A DNA stretch of 64,000 nucleotides from Belliella pelovolcani (GTDB lineage Bacteria > Bacteroidota > Bacteroidia > Cytophagales > Cyclobacteriaceae). The notes beneath the pieces were generated by a model. That model was not told the origin of the DNA, did not search any database, and saw nothing but the letters and a program-made list of their open reading frames with translations. The stretch covers positions 186,001 through 250,000 of the forward strand of contig NZ_FTOP01000004.1 in assembly GCF_900156785.1 (NCBI RefSeq). Direction: 5' to 3'. The position numbers and the translations under genes were made by a program. This document shows, piece by piece, positions 43,434 to 52,178 of this stretch; within the stretch, counting starts at the first letter, position 1, and the number at the start of each line of letters is the position of its first letter.

Positions 43434-46253
43434 CTACATTCTCATAATCCTCACTGGTCCAGCTGATCCTGGCCTGCCCAAGGAGTTAAGTGGGTTGAGT
43501 CTGCTATTTAGTTTATAGGTAAAGCTAAGCATGATGATTCTACCAAGGTTATTGGTGACAGATTGCTCTATAAAATTCACATCAGCACGCTGTGATACCC
43601 CAATATTCTGATCAAGTAGGTTGTTTCCAGAAATTTTGATCTCACCCATATTATTTTTCAATATAAATCGACTCAATGAAATGTTGAGTAATGGGATAGC
43701 TTCATTGAAATCCGTTGTCCTTGAGTTGAATTTCAAATAATTGAAATTTGCTGCAAAAGCATATTTCTCCAAGAATGTCAATCCCAAATCCACATTGTAG
43801 TTTTGATTGAAGAACAATTGATTTTGTTGAGGATTGAAGGTATAAGCAGTAGATTGTCTGCTGATATTAGAAGAAAGTCCAAGGTTGACATTCTCTTTCC
43901 AAGTAAAATCGTATCGCAGATTTCCCCCTAGGTTATTGATCTGAATCCTATCTTCCAGCTCATTGATCTGATTATAGCCATTACTGTAATTGATATTGGG
44001 ACCTAGATTAAACCTACTATTCAATGAGGGTATTGGAAAGCCAAGATTGACTGTTCCACCAAACAACATATTGTTGCGGACATTGACGGGGGTGATAGTT
44101 CTGACCTGCCTTTCGTCTATGCTTTGAGCATTTACAATGGCATTTTCTGTAAAGTTGGCAAATCCATTTGCAAAAATGTTAATGAACTTTCCCATATCGA
44201 AACTATTGTAATTCACTTGCCATCTATGATTGTATGCAGGACGTAAAGTAGGATTCCCAACATAAATATTCAATGGATCAGCATTATTGATCACGGGCTG
44301 CAACTGCTCTATATTTGGTTCATTCACGGAGGTTTGATAATTGAACACGAGATTTTTTGTATTGCTCATGCTGTAATTCATCCTGAGGCTTGGGAGCAAA
44401 TTCTGAAAGTTATTACTCACTGTTTCATCAAATAGAAGTAATTCTCCATTGAGTGTGGTGGCTTGCAGGGCCAATCCAGCCACCAAATTATATTTCCCTG
44501 CATTATAAGATACATTGGCACCGGGTCTATGGTAGGTGTACACAGCATTGAACCGATTACTCAGTGCTTGATTGAATACCAAATTTTCGCCGTCTCTATC
44601 ATAAACCGCTCGATCTACTTCACTTCGGTTTTGTCTAAAGTTATAGACCAATTCCAAATATTTCCTTCCGCCCAAAGGTGAAGTATATGAAACATTCGCA
44701 CCATAGTTAATGGCTTGGTTCTGTTGCCTATTCTCTTGCTCAATCACTTCTACACTTGGGGCTTCACCAAAAAATTCATTGGTAGCAGACAGTAAGCCAT
44801 CGAAATCACTCGCATTGATTCCAAAAGTTAGGTTAGCGGAAATCGTCTGTCCAGGTTTGTTGAATCGATGTCTCAATAGCATTTCGGTATTTGCTTGATA
44901 GGTATCACCAAAAGTCAAGTTAGTCCTTTCTCCACTGTTGAGTATATTCCCATCTAAGTCTCTGTTGGCTGTTTCACTCCGTCCAAATCGGTCAGATTGG
45001 GTAATTTGAGCATTGGTAGTGGAGCGAAAAGAATTGAGGCTATCAATACGATGATCTACGATCAAGTTCAACCGATGATTGCTGGAAGCATTATCTTGAA
45101 TGCTGCGTTCTTCAAAAGTAAAATCACCAGAAGGAAAGAAATTCAACCGGTCTATATCTTGTGAAATCTGATGATTGAGCTGATTGAAAAAATAGCTACT
45201 TCTCAACTGTGTATTTTTTGAGAAATCTTGATTGACATTTGCTCCATAAGCATGACTATCCATGATGCCATTCATGCGTTGACCAGAGTTAATCGGAATC
45301 CCAGCACTTCCTCCTCCAAGACCACCTACAGTGACTCTCACTTGGCCTCCAGCTGCTCCCATGCTCTGTACACCGCCTTGGAAATTGAGATAATCAGCAA
45401 TTGAGAATCCTTGCTCGTTGATATTGTTTGAAAGCCCCAAAAATGACAATTGCTGATTTTCTGAAAATCTATTGAGGTTACCTTGAAGTTTATAGCGCTG
45501 ATCTTCACCATAACCACCAGTGAAATTCCCAAAAAATCCTTTTTTGAAATCCTCCTTGAGTTTTAAGTTGATAGTCTTTTCACGCTGTCCATCGTCTATT
45601 CCTGTAAACTGAGACTGCTCAGACCTACGATCTAGGATTTGGACTTTTTCTATAGCTTCAGCCAGTAGGTTCTTTGTTGCCAGTTTTGGATCAGTTCCAA
45701 AAAACTCCTTACCATCCACCAAAATCCTATTGACTGTTTCTCCTTGCGCTTTGATATTGCCCTCTTGGTCCACTTCCACACCAGGCAGTCGCTTCAGTAG
45801 TTCTTCTACATTGGCATTGGGCTGTGTTTTGAAAGCATCCGCATGATACTCTATAGTGTCCTTCTTGATTGTAATGGGGGCAATATCTTGGATGGTAAAC
45901 TCATCTAAATCGGCGGTCTTTTCTTTCATTTGAATGATCCCCAAATCCAAACTGAGGGAATTTTCAGGCCTTTCCACGAGGCTATAGAATGTTTCCATTC
46001 CCATGAAAGTCACCTGTACCAGACAGGACTCCTCAGAAATATTTCGGATTTCGAATGCTCCTTTTGCATCACTGATTCCAAAAGCCAGCAAAGTTGAATC
46101 AGCAGTACTCAAAAGCGTAACAGTGGCAGAACGCAAAGCTTCCGACTGACTGTCTTGTAACTTGCCCATTAAGGACCATCGGCTATTTTGCGCTGCAGCA
46201 TGGATTGAGGCGCCAAACAAAAGAAGAAAAACACAAGCAATAAGCTTTTTCAT
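43434..46253 (-). CDS. Outer membrane beta-barrel protein with carboxypeptidase-regulatory-like domain
   Basis: This 939-residue protein has a signal peptide (cleavage near HAAAQ, residue 22). A CarboxypepD_reg domain follows (LMGKLQDSQSEALRSATVTLL), then a plug-like region with EELLKRLPGVEVDQEGNIKAQG and ILVDGKEFFGTDP. A large barrel of the OMP_b-brl_3 type comes last. It is TonB-receptor-like but of the outer-membrane-barrel family usually paired with GLPGLI proteins. The GLPGLI gene lies upstream on the same strand. Confidence 0.85.
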   Translation of the reverse strand: MKKLIACVFLLLFGASIHAAAQNSRWSLMGKLQDSQSEALRSATVTLLSTADSTLLAFGISDAKGAFEIRNISEESCLVQVTFMGMETFYSLVERPENSLSLDLGIIQMKEKTADLDEFTIQDIAPITIKKDTIEYHADAFKTQPNANVEELLKRLPGVEVDQEGNIKAQGETVNRILVDGKEFFGTDPKLATKNLLAEAIEKVQILDRRSEQSQFTGIDDGQREKTINLKLKEDFKKGFFGNFTGGYGEDQRYKLQGNLNRFSENQQLSFLGLSNNINEQGFSIADYLNFQGGVQSMGAAGGQVRVTVGGLGGGSAGIPINSGQRMNGIMDSHAYGANVNQDFSKNTQLRSSYFFNQLNHQISQDIDRLNFFPSGDFTFEERSIQDNASSNHRLNLIVDHRIDSLNSFRSTTNAQITQSDRFGRSETANRDLDGNILNSGERTNLTFGDTYQANTEMLLRHRFNKPGQTISANLTFGINASDFDGLLSATNEFFGEAPSVEVIEQENRQQNQAINYGANVSYTSPLGGRKYLELVYNFRQNRSEVDRAVYDRDGENLVFNQALSNRFNAVYTYHRPGANVSYNAGKYNLVAGLALQATTLNGELLLFDETVSNNFQNLLPSLRMNYSMSNTKNLVFNYQTSVNEPNIEQLQPVINNADPLNIYVGNPTLRPAYNHRWQVNYNSFDMGKFINIFANGFANFTENAIVNAQSIDERQVRTITPVNVRNNMLFGGTVNLGFPIPSLNSRFNLGPNINYSNGYNQINELEDRIQINNLGGNLRYDFTWKENVNLGLSSNISRQSTAYTFNPQQNQLFFNQNYNVDLGLTFLEKYAFAANFNYLKFNSRTTDFNEAIPLLNISLSRFILKNNMGEIKISGNNLLDQNIGVSQRADVNFIEQSVTNNLGRIIMLSFTYKLNSRLNPLNSLGRPGSAGPVRIMRM

Positions 46254-46326
46254 AAATAAAACTTAGTAGAATTAATAAATTTTCCAGTAAAGAACATCTA
46301 GCTTTTATATTTGCACAAAGCACGAT

Positions 46327-46356
46327 GTACTAAGTACCAAGTGCCCAAGGACTTAA
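46327..46356. repeat. Degenerate heptad-periodic intergenic repeat
   Basis: GTACTAA, GTACCAA, GTGCCCAA and GGACTTAA lie end to end between the barrel and GLPGLI genes. The units are 7-8 bp with imperfect conservation. Confidence 0.35.
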
Positions 46357-46491
46357 AGAGAAGCGATTGATTAGCAATTATGGCTTATACACACCATCAA
46401 AATTCTGATCTATAGAATGAATAAAACCTCCATTGAATCAAAAACCCGAATTTTTGAATCTTCCAATTTTCCAATCTTTAATCTCTAATTG

Positions 46492-47235
46492 CTAGAAACT
46501 TCTAATAAATGTCCTTACTCCTCCTTGACCTTGCATTTGAACACCCATATTCTTCATTTGCTCTTCTAGCATAGCTCGGTAGGCTTCGTCACTGATCTCC
46601 TGACCACCTTTGGGAGCCTTTAGTTCATTTTTCTTCAATGCTCTCCATTCAATTTTATCGACACTGATAATCATATCATCATCATTGATCGCAACTTCAA
46701 GAATCAATCCTGGTAAGCCATGGAAATTCTCAGGACCAAGGGGGATTCTAATATCTTCTGTATACCAAGCCTTGATTGCCCTTTGATTTTCATCCGTGTA
46801 ACTGGCACTTTTACATAGAAGGCCTTGAATTTCTTTTGTATCATCTTCTAGTTTCCAAGGAATCCTGTTAAGCTCCTTTTTGGTATGGTATTTTTTGCCC
46901 ATAAACTCTCTAACCAAAGTGATCATTGATTCCTTTCTATCCTGATAAGTCTCATTAGAATTCATGGTACGCATGACCATACGATTGCCCCCAGGTTGAT
47001 CAAAAGGATTTACCTCCTCAGGAATACTTCTATAAAGGCTTTCATTTGGGTTGAAAAGTAGGATATTTTTTGTCTCGTTAAACTCTGGGATCATGCTTTT
47101 CAACTCCTCTCGATCAGCTGGCAGCCTTTTATGCATATTGATCTTAGTTTGGTAAATAATGGCACCCTCTTCAGCATGTTGGCTGACAAATGACCAAAGG
47201 GCACATAGAATCATGGCAAAGATGTACTTTTTCAT
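46492..47235 (-). CDS. GLPGLI family exported protein
   Basis: This 247-residue protein has an N-terminal hydrophobic signal segment (about 4-18). It contains the family-defining motif GLPGLI at 173-178 (NFHGLPGLILEV). It also has AWYTEDIRIPLGPE just before it, typical of the family. The role of GLPGLI proteins is unknown. They are commonly encoded with outer-membrane barrel proteins, as here, and are probably periplasmic. A perfect -7 element at 47291-47298 lies 55 nt upstream. Confidence 0.9.
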   Translation of the reverse strand: MKKYIFAMILCALWSFVSQHAEEGAIIYQTKINMHKRLPADREELKSMIPEFNETKNILLFNPNESLYRSIPEEVNPFDQPGGNRMVMRTMNSNETYQDRKESMITLVREFMGKKYHTKKELNRIPWKLEDDTKEIQGLLCKSASYTDENQRAIKAWYTEDIRIPLGPENFHGLPGLILEVAINDDDMIISVDKIEWRALKKNELKAPKGGQEISDEAYRAMLEEQMKNMGVQMQGQGGVRTFIRSF

Positions 47236-47290
47236 ATCCTCACGGTTTTTAAAGTTGATTAGCTATGCAATCCTGATTGAATTACTGCAT

Positions 47291-47298
47291 CAAATGTA
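47291..47298 (-). promoter_or_regulatory. -7 element of the GLPGLI gene
   Basis: Read on the minus strand this is TACATTTG, a perfect TAnnTTTG. A phased GGTTAA array begins 21 nt further upstream. Confidence 0.5.
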
Positions 47299-47319
47299 GG
47301 TAGAGAAAAAAGACAACTA

Positions 47320-47365
47320 GGTTAATCAAACTGTAAACAAGGTTAATTAAGGTTAACGAGGCTAA
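47320..47365. promoter_or_regulatory. Phased GGTTAA array, candidate OmpR-family regulator site
   Basis: GGTTAA occurs at 47320, 47341 and 47351, and GGCTAA at 47360, with TGTAAA at 47332 between. Steps of 9-12 bp match the direct-repeat register of OmpR/RprY-type regulators. The array lies midway between two divergent -7 elements (21 nt on one side and 20 nt on the other), so one bound regulator could act on both transcripts. Confidence 0.5.
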
Positions 47366-47385
47366 GTAGCCCTGAGAAAAGCGCT

Positions 47386-47393
47386 TATCTTTG
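47386..47393 (+). promoter_or_regulatory. -7 element of the histidine kinase gene, leaderless
   Basis: TATCTTTG matches TAnnTTTG exactly and ends 4 nt before the ATG at 47398. Transcription should therefore start at or within a base or two of the ATG, which suggests a leaderless mRNA. Confidence 0.5.
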
Positions 47394-47397
47394 TTTT

Positions 47398-48879
47398 ATG
47401 ACCAAAAAGAACAATTCCTTCTTAATCCTAATGATATCCAGCATCCTAGTGATGCTAGTGCTTCAAGGTCTGTGGTTACACGCTGTATATCAAGATTATA
47501 AAGCAGGTTTGAAGCAAGAGACTTCTTTACTTTTCTCCAATACTGTCACTGACTTGATAGACTCATTGGTATGGAAAGGAGCTTCGCCCCTAAGGATGTC
47601 ATCTATGCCTCATAAAGATAGTATCCAAGCTGGTGAGACTAGGGGAGTAGTCCTAAGAAGAATTGATCAACAATTCCATAATCAATTGACCGATGGGAAA
47701 TTGAAGATTCAAGTAACTGTAGATTCTCTTAGGGATGCAATAAATGATTCTGTAAAAAGTAGAGTAATAAGTATTATTTCATCTGATACCAATTTTGGAG
47801 TTGATTCGATCAGGCAATTTATCAGGCCGATCATCCAAAATCCTGATAGCATCTCTGGACGTGGAATGGAGTTTATTTTTAGAAGGGAAATCCTAGATAG
47901 TGCGCTCGTATCTGAATTTTTTAATAAAAAACTTACTGAGCAAGATTACAACCTAAATGCCACGGTTCGAAAGTTGAACTTTGGTCAAGATGCCACCATT
48001 GATGAATCAAATAGTTTGGTACTAGATGAAGTTATCGTTCCTTTTGGTGTTAAACTACAAGCCGAATTGATCAACTATCAGTCCTATCTGTGGTCGAAAA
48101 TGCTTCCTACATTATCCTTCGGATTATTAGCACTAGCTTTGATCAGCTTTTCCTTTGTCGTATTGTACAGTAATATACTAAGGCAACAAAGGCTTAACCT
48201 GCTCAAAAATGACCTGATCAGCAACATCACCCACGAACTCAAAACACCTGTAGCTACAGTGGGAATTGTGTTGGAGGCATTGGAAAATTTTGGGGTAGAT
48301 CAGCAGGTCGAAAATAGAAAGGAATACATTCAAATAGCCAAAAAAGAGCTTGATAGACTTAGTAAAATGTCTGAAAGTATCCTAAGTTCTTTGGTAACAG
48401 GTACACAAGAGGTAACCAAAAGCCATTTTCGATTTGATCAAATACTTGAAGAACAAATTCAAGCTTTTAAACCCATTTTACACGCCAAGGGTTTTATTTT
48501 TAACTTTGATAAACAAGCTGGAAACTACAATATGTTTGGAAATCAGGAACAATTGACCTTAATGGTTTTCAACCTACTAGATAATGCAGTCAAATACAGT
48601 CTAAAGACAAAGTTGATTCATCTGAAACTGTACAAAAAGGATAAGCAAATTGTCTTTGAAGTTCAAGACCAAGGAATAGGAATACCAGAAAAATATCAGA
48701 AAGACATCTTTGACAAGTTTGTCCGCGTGCCCCAAGCAGACCTACATGATGTCAAAGGCTATGGATTAGGACTCTCTCAAGTAGCAGCATCTATTCAAAA
48801 TCACCATGGAAAAATTAGCCTAAGCTCAACTGAAGGAAAAGGAACATTATTCACCATTACCCTACCAGCCCATGACTAA
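47398..48879 (+). CDS. Sensor histidine kinase, RprX-like
   Basis: This 493-residue inner-membrane kinase has transmembrane segments at about 8-28 and 236-258 around a periplasmic sensor of about 205 residues. HisKA carries His279 (LISNITHELKTPVATV). The ATPase domain has NLLDNAVKYS (N-box), EVQDQGIGIP (G1) and GYGLGLSQV (G2). It is paired with the response regulator whose start overlaps its end by 8 nt. The layout resembles RprX of Bacteroides fragilis. Its probable targets are the divergent GLPGLI and barrel genes. Confidence 0.9.
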   Translation: MTKKNNSFLILMISSILVMLVLQGLWLHAVYQDYKAGLKQETSLLFSNTVTDLIDSLVWKGASPLRMSSMPHKDSIQAGETRGVVLRRIDQQFHNQLTDGKLKIQVTVDSLRDAINDSVKSRVISIISSDTNFGVDSIRQFIRPIIQNPDSISGRGMEFIFRREILDSALVSEFFNKKLTEQDYNLNATVRKLNFGQDATIDESNSLVLDEVIVPFGVKLQAELINYQSYLWSKMLPTLSFGLLALALISFSFVVLYSNILRQQRLNLLKNDLISNITHELKTPVATVGIVLEALENFGVDQQVENRKEYIQIAKKELDRLSKMSESILSSLVTGTQEVTKSHFRFDQILEEQIQAFKPILHAKGFIFNFDKQAGNYNMFGNQEQLTLMVFNLLDNAVKYSLKTKLIHLKLYKKDKQIVFEVQDQGIGIPEKYQKDIFDKFVRVPQADLHDVKGYGLGLSQVAASIQNHHGKISLSSTEGKGTLFTITLPAHD

Positions 48880-49549
48880 AATCCTCTATGTAGAAGACGA
48901 GCCAGCCTTAGGGAAAATCGTCAAAGAAAGCCTGCAAAGTAGAAATTATGAAATTACAATGGCGGAAGATGGCTTGGCGGGTTTGCGTGCTTTTGAAAGC
49001 TTGCAACCCGATATCTGTATCCTAGATATCATGCTGCCCAAAATGGACGGCTATACCCTAGCCGAGGAAATCAGAAAAATACATCCGAAGATGCCCATCA
49101 TCTTCCTCACAGCCAAAAGTCAGTTGGATGATGTGCTCAAAGGCTTCAAAGCAGGAGGAAATGATTACTTAAAAAAACCCTTTAGCCTTGAAGAATTGAT
49201 CATTAGGATAGAAAACTTACTATCGCTGACTTCTGGTCAAGTAAGCAATTCCCAAGAGGTCAATTTTGGAAAATTCAAGTTTCTCCCCACACGCTACGAA
49301 CTAAAGGGGCCAGGTGATACTATCAAAAGACTATCTCACAAAGAAGCGGGAATTCTGAGCCTCTTACTTCAGCATGGCAATAGCCCCTTAGAGCGCAAAG
49401 AAATCCTACTCAAACTTTGGGACGATGACAGCTACTTCAACTCTCGAAACCTCGATGTCTACATCACCAAGCTCAGAGACTATCTCAAAGCCGATCCTAG
49501 CGTCGAAATCATCACCATCAAAGGGATTGGATACTACTTTTCTTATTAA
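48872..49549 (+). CDS. OmpR-family response regulator, RprY-like
   Basis: This 225-residue protein has a receiver domain with phospho-acceptor Asp52 (CILDIMLPKMDG), preceded by the start ILYVEDEPALGKIVKESL, and a C-terminal winged helix (RLSHKEAGILSLLLQ to IKGIGYYF). It resembles RprY and overlaps its kinase gene by 8 nt. The GGTTAA array upstream of the kinase gene is the likely binding site. Confidence 0.92.
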   Translation: MTKILYVEDEPALGKIVKESLQSRNYEITMAEDGLAGLRAFESLQPDICILDIMLPKMDGYTLAEEIRKIHPKMPIIFLTAKSQLDDVLKGFKAGGNDYLKKPFSLEELIIRIENLLSLTSGQVSNSQEVNFGKFKFLPTRYELKGPGDTIKRLSHKEAGILSLLLQHGNSPLERKEILLKLWDDDSYFNSRNLDVYITKLRDYLKADPSVEIITIKGIGYYFSY

Positions 49550-49830
49550 GGGAGATTAACTTCATTTGCCTTGATACCATTGATATTCATCATTGTCTCT
49601 ATAGTCTGATCCATTTGTTTGGATAAACTGATCAATGCTTGGATATTGGGATCGGATATATCCTCAAAGTGAGCATATTCAAAATAAAAAACATCGCCAA
49701 TTTCAAAAGCATCATCAATTTCTTTTAGATCATTGGACATGGCCATCGAAACGAGCAAACCAAAAACTTTGTTCCTAGCCTCCCAAAGCTCATTGATCGT
49801 ATCTATAATTTGCTCTTTGTAGGTTTTCAT
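49546..49830 (-). CDS. Uncharacterised small protein
   Basis: This 94-residue soluble, acidic protein consists of predicted helices (IIDTINELWEARNKVFGLLVSMAM, then IQALISLSKQMDQTIETMM) around a short charged middle. I do not recognise a family. It starts directly after the stop of the upstream gene, so the two form an operon, and its end overlaps the convergent regulator gene by 4 nt. Confidence 0.6.
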   Translation of the reverse strand: MKTYKEQIIDTINELWEARNKVFGLLVSMAMSNDLKEIDDAFEIGDVFYFEYAHFEDISDPNIQALISLSKQMDQTIETMMNINGIKANEVNLP

Positions 49831-50469
49831 TTAAATTTCAATTAATTCATACTGTTGATAAATCTCTTTTAATTCAATCTTGTCGAAGAAGTACTTGTCA
49901 TCCCAAATCTGAAACCCATATCCATTTTCTTCGACAAAAGCTTTTAAGAATTTTCCTTCAACTCGAATAAGAAGACCACAATCTATTAGATTTGAATATT
50001 TAGGATCTGTATTTTTAGCTTCGGTAGATTGTGGATGATTTACAAATGTATTGTACATTCCAGCTGATTTAGCAAACATATCTCCTAATGGATCCTTCTT
50101 TCTCGTTAAAAACGTCTTCAACTTTTGCCTTGCTTTATTTAAAAATTGTTTGGTTTTGGAAAATTCATCATAGATTGAAAAGTGTAGAACTGCTCTTGAA
50201 ATAAATATTTTCTCAATTTTTTTATCCTGACAGACTAGCTTGGTATGTTCTTCCGCAACAAACGCCTCTTTATATTTCGTCAATTTCCCTATGACAGCCT
50301 CAGAGTATATATGAGGGGAATCAACATCTTCTAAAGTACATTCTATTTTAAAATAGAAGCTGCCATAGTCAAAAACATAATCGATATACTCATACCAAAT
50401 TTTTTGAGGAGGATTTTCTTTAATATACTGAGCAAACTCTACTTCTGTGTCTGAGTATATATGTTCCAT
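49831..50469 (-). CDS. Uncharacterised protein
   Basis: This 212-residue protein has no signal peptide. It is rich in aromatic and acidic residues (DYVFDYGSFYFKIECTLED) with a helical basic segment in the middle (FLNKARQKLKTFLTRKK). I do not recognise a family. It is the first gene of a two-gene unit with no gap to the next gene. A CAAAAATA on the plus strand at 50513-50520 (TATTTTTG on the minus strand) is a likely -7 element 43 nt upstream. Confidence 0.6.
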   Translation of the reverse strand: MEHIYSDTEVEFAQYIKENPPQKIWYEYIDYVFDYGSFYFKIECTLEDVDSPHIYSEAVIGKLTKYKEAFVAEEHTKLVCQDKKIEKIFISRAVLHFSIYDEFSKTKQFLNKARQKLKTFLTRKKDPLGDMFAKSAGMYNTFVNHPQSTEAKNTDPKYSNLIDCGLLIRVEGKFLKAFVEENGYGFQIWDDKYFFDKIELKEIYQQYELIEI

Positions 50470-50512
50470 TTAAAAAGTTATTGACGAGTTGGACTTATGT
50501 TTTTGATTTGAA

Positions 50513-50520
50513 CAAAAATA
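50513..50520 (-). promoter_or_regulatory. -7 element of the two-gene unit of unknown function
   Basis: On the minus strand this reads TATTTTTG, a perfect TAnnTTTG, ending 43 nt before the ATG at 50469. No clear -33 element was found. Confidence 0.35.
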
Positions 50521-50709
50521 GAATAATTTACTAATTAGGAAGGGATTAATCTATCATTTCAACCACTTCTTGAAATTTATAATTTCGAGAAACAGATAAA
50601 ATGGATTTGCAATCCCCCTCAAACTACAAATCAATATTCTATTATCCACCTATCGTTAATTTTAGTTAACCACGCAGCACCTTACTAACATTTTGCTTAG
50701 TTTTAAAAG

Positions 50710-51870
50710 ATGCATTTACAAACGAGAAATACTTTACATTTCACAAGCCTCTTTGTTGTCGGATTAACATTATTTTCTTCCTGTGGAAATGAAGCGGTTA
50801 AGCAAAATCAAAGTACATTAAACTATTCCATTGACACAGTTTCCATAGACTCCAAGGATGAAATTCTATTCTTACAACGCAATTTATATACATCAGATTA
50901 TTCTGAATTTGATGGGATGCTGTACAATTTCAACGACAAAACTAATCAGGTCGAACAAATCAATCTCAATACCTTAACAGTCGAAAAAGTCATTCCTTTT
51001 GAGCAAGAAGGCCCCAATGGTACAGGGTTTTGGACTTCTGATCTGAAGATTGCTTCTGAGCAACAGCTTTTTTTAGGGGGAGAACGCGCTGGAATCTATA
51101 CCCTTGATGGCAAATTACAACACAGATTCGATTGGTCTGCTATTGAAAAAGAGAAAGGAGGAATCTTGGCTGAAGAACGCGTATTCTATCAAGTGGTGAA
51201 TCCCAACTTTCAACAGCAGGTTTTTGCCATTGTTGTGAATGACCATGCCAACTCAGTTTCTCTTCGACAACTCGATAGCTCAGATAATTTCATTCAGTCC
51301 TACAACATTGATCCCAATGAAAACTACAAAACCTACACCTTAGGTGATTTAAGCAATTACAACAAATGGGACCCAAGAGTCAATATTAAAAGTGTCAGGG
51401 ATCACATCATTGTCTCCCACGAATATGCCAATGATTTTTATGTTTTGTATCCCGAAAAGGATTCTCTGATCTCCATACAGTACGATGCTCCAAACTTACC
51501 TTCAAAAGTTACCCCTACGACTGAAGGTGACCTAGTAAACTCCACAGAAGATAGGAAAAATGCGCTTAAAAACTATCGCAGTCAAATCGTATATGGCCAT
51601 TTGGTTTTTGACAACACAAACAAAAAATACCTCAGATTATCGGCTTCTATCGACTATGGGGAAAAAGAAAGAGAAGAATATCTACTCCCAGAGATTGATA
51701 AGAGCACACTCTACATTTCATTTTTTGATGAAAACTTCAATCATCTCTCAGACCAAGAAATTCCTGAGATCAAAAAATCAGGAATCCCTAAATATTTTAT
51801 CAAAGAAGGAGCCATTTGGATGTTCCTGAACTCGGAAGATGAAATGAGTTTTGTTCGTGTACAGTTTTAA
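50710..51870 (+). CDS. DUF4221 family lipoprotein
   Basis: This 386-residue lipoprotein has Cys25 as lipidation site (LTLFSSC). Repeating blade-like segments follow, such as EFDGMLYNFNDKTNQVEQINLNTLTVEKVIPFEQEG and QQLFLGGERAGIYTLDGK. This matches DUF4221, a Cytophagales lipoprotein family of unknown role that is probably a beta-propeller. It lies just upstream of the GH110/sulfatase locus but has its own upstream gap. Membership in that locus is uncertain. Confidence 0.75.
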   Translation: MHLQTRNTLHFTSLFVVGLTLFSSCGNEAVKQNQSTLNYSIDTVSIDSKDEILFLQRNLYTSDYSEFDGMLYNFNDKTNQVEQINLNTLTVEKVIPFEQEGPNGTGFWTSDLKIASEQQLFLGGERAGIYTLDGKLQHRFDWSAIEKEKGGILAEERVFYQVVNPNFQQQVFAIVVNDHANSVSLRQLDSSDNFIQSYNIDPNENYKTYTLGDLSNYNKWDPRVNIKSVRDHIIVSHEYANDFYVLYPEKDSLISIQYDAPNLPSKVTPTTEGDLVNSTEDRKNALKNYRSQIVYGHLVFDNTNKKYLRLSASIDYGEKEREEYLLPEIDKSTLYISFFDENFNHLSDQEIPEIKKSGIPKYFIKEGAIWMFLNSEDEMSFVRVQF

Positions 51871-52013
51871 AAACTAAGAGAAAATCAAGAGACCCAATCT
51901 CTACCATCTTAAACTCACAGATGCCTATCTGAAATATCCCTTCTGCTTTATATTGCATCTATCCTCAATTTCTCAATCTTTTCACTTGTCTTATCCTTAG
52001 TTTTTTTATCCAA

Positions 52014-52040
52014 GTTACAATCTTGTAGGCTTGTGTTACA
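52014..52040 (+). promoter_or_regulatory. GTTACA direct repeat at 21-bp spacing
   Basis: GTTACA occurs at 52014-52019 and 52035-52040, exactly 21 bp apart start to start. The same arrangement occurs between the regulator and sulfatase genes and upstream of the SusC gene. A -7 element starts 37 bp after the start of the second copy. Confidence 0.6.
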
Positions 52041-52071
52041 CCTAGATAGGTCCTCTTGATCTCTGAAACTT

Positions 52072-52079
52072 TATTTTTG
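52072..52079 (+). promoter_or_regulatory. -7 element of the GH110-like gene
   Basis: TATTTTTG matches TAnnTTTG exactly. It lies about 100 nt before the start codon and no good -33 TTTG is present, as expected of an activator-dependent promoter. Confidence 0.4.
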
Positions 52080-52178
52080 GCCTAGAAAATCTTGACAAAT
52101 CACTACTCAAAATATGGATAGACCAAGAGTAAATTTGTCTTCTAGAACCTATAAATCTTAATAAATTTTAAAAAATAC

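Larger units (their letters stand above)
51871..52178. other. Intergenic region with the operator and promoter of the GH110 gene
   Basis: This 308-bp gap has no coding potential. Its features are the GTTACA direct repeat at 52014-52040 and the -7 element at 52072-52079, described separately. Confidence 0.5.
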
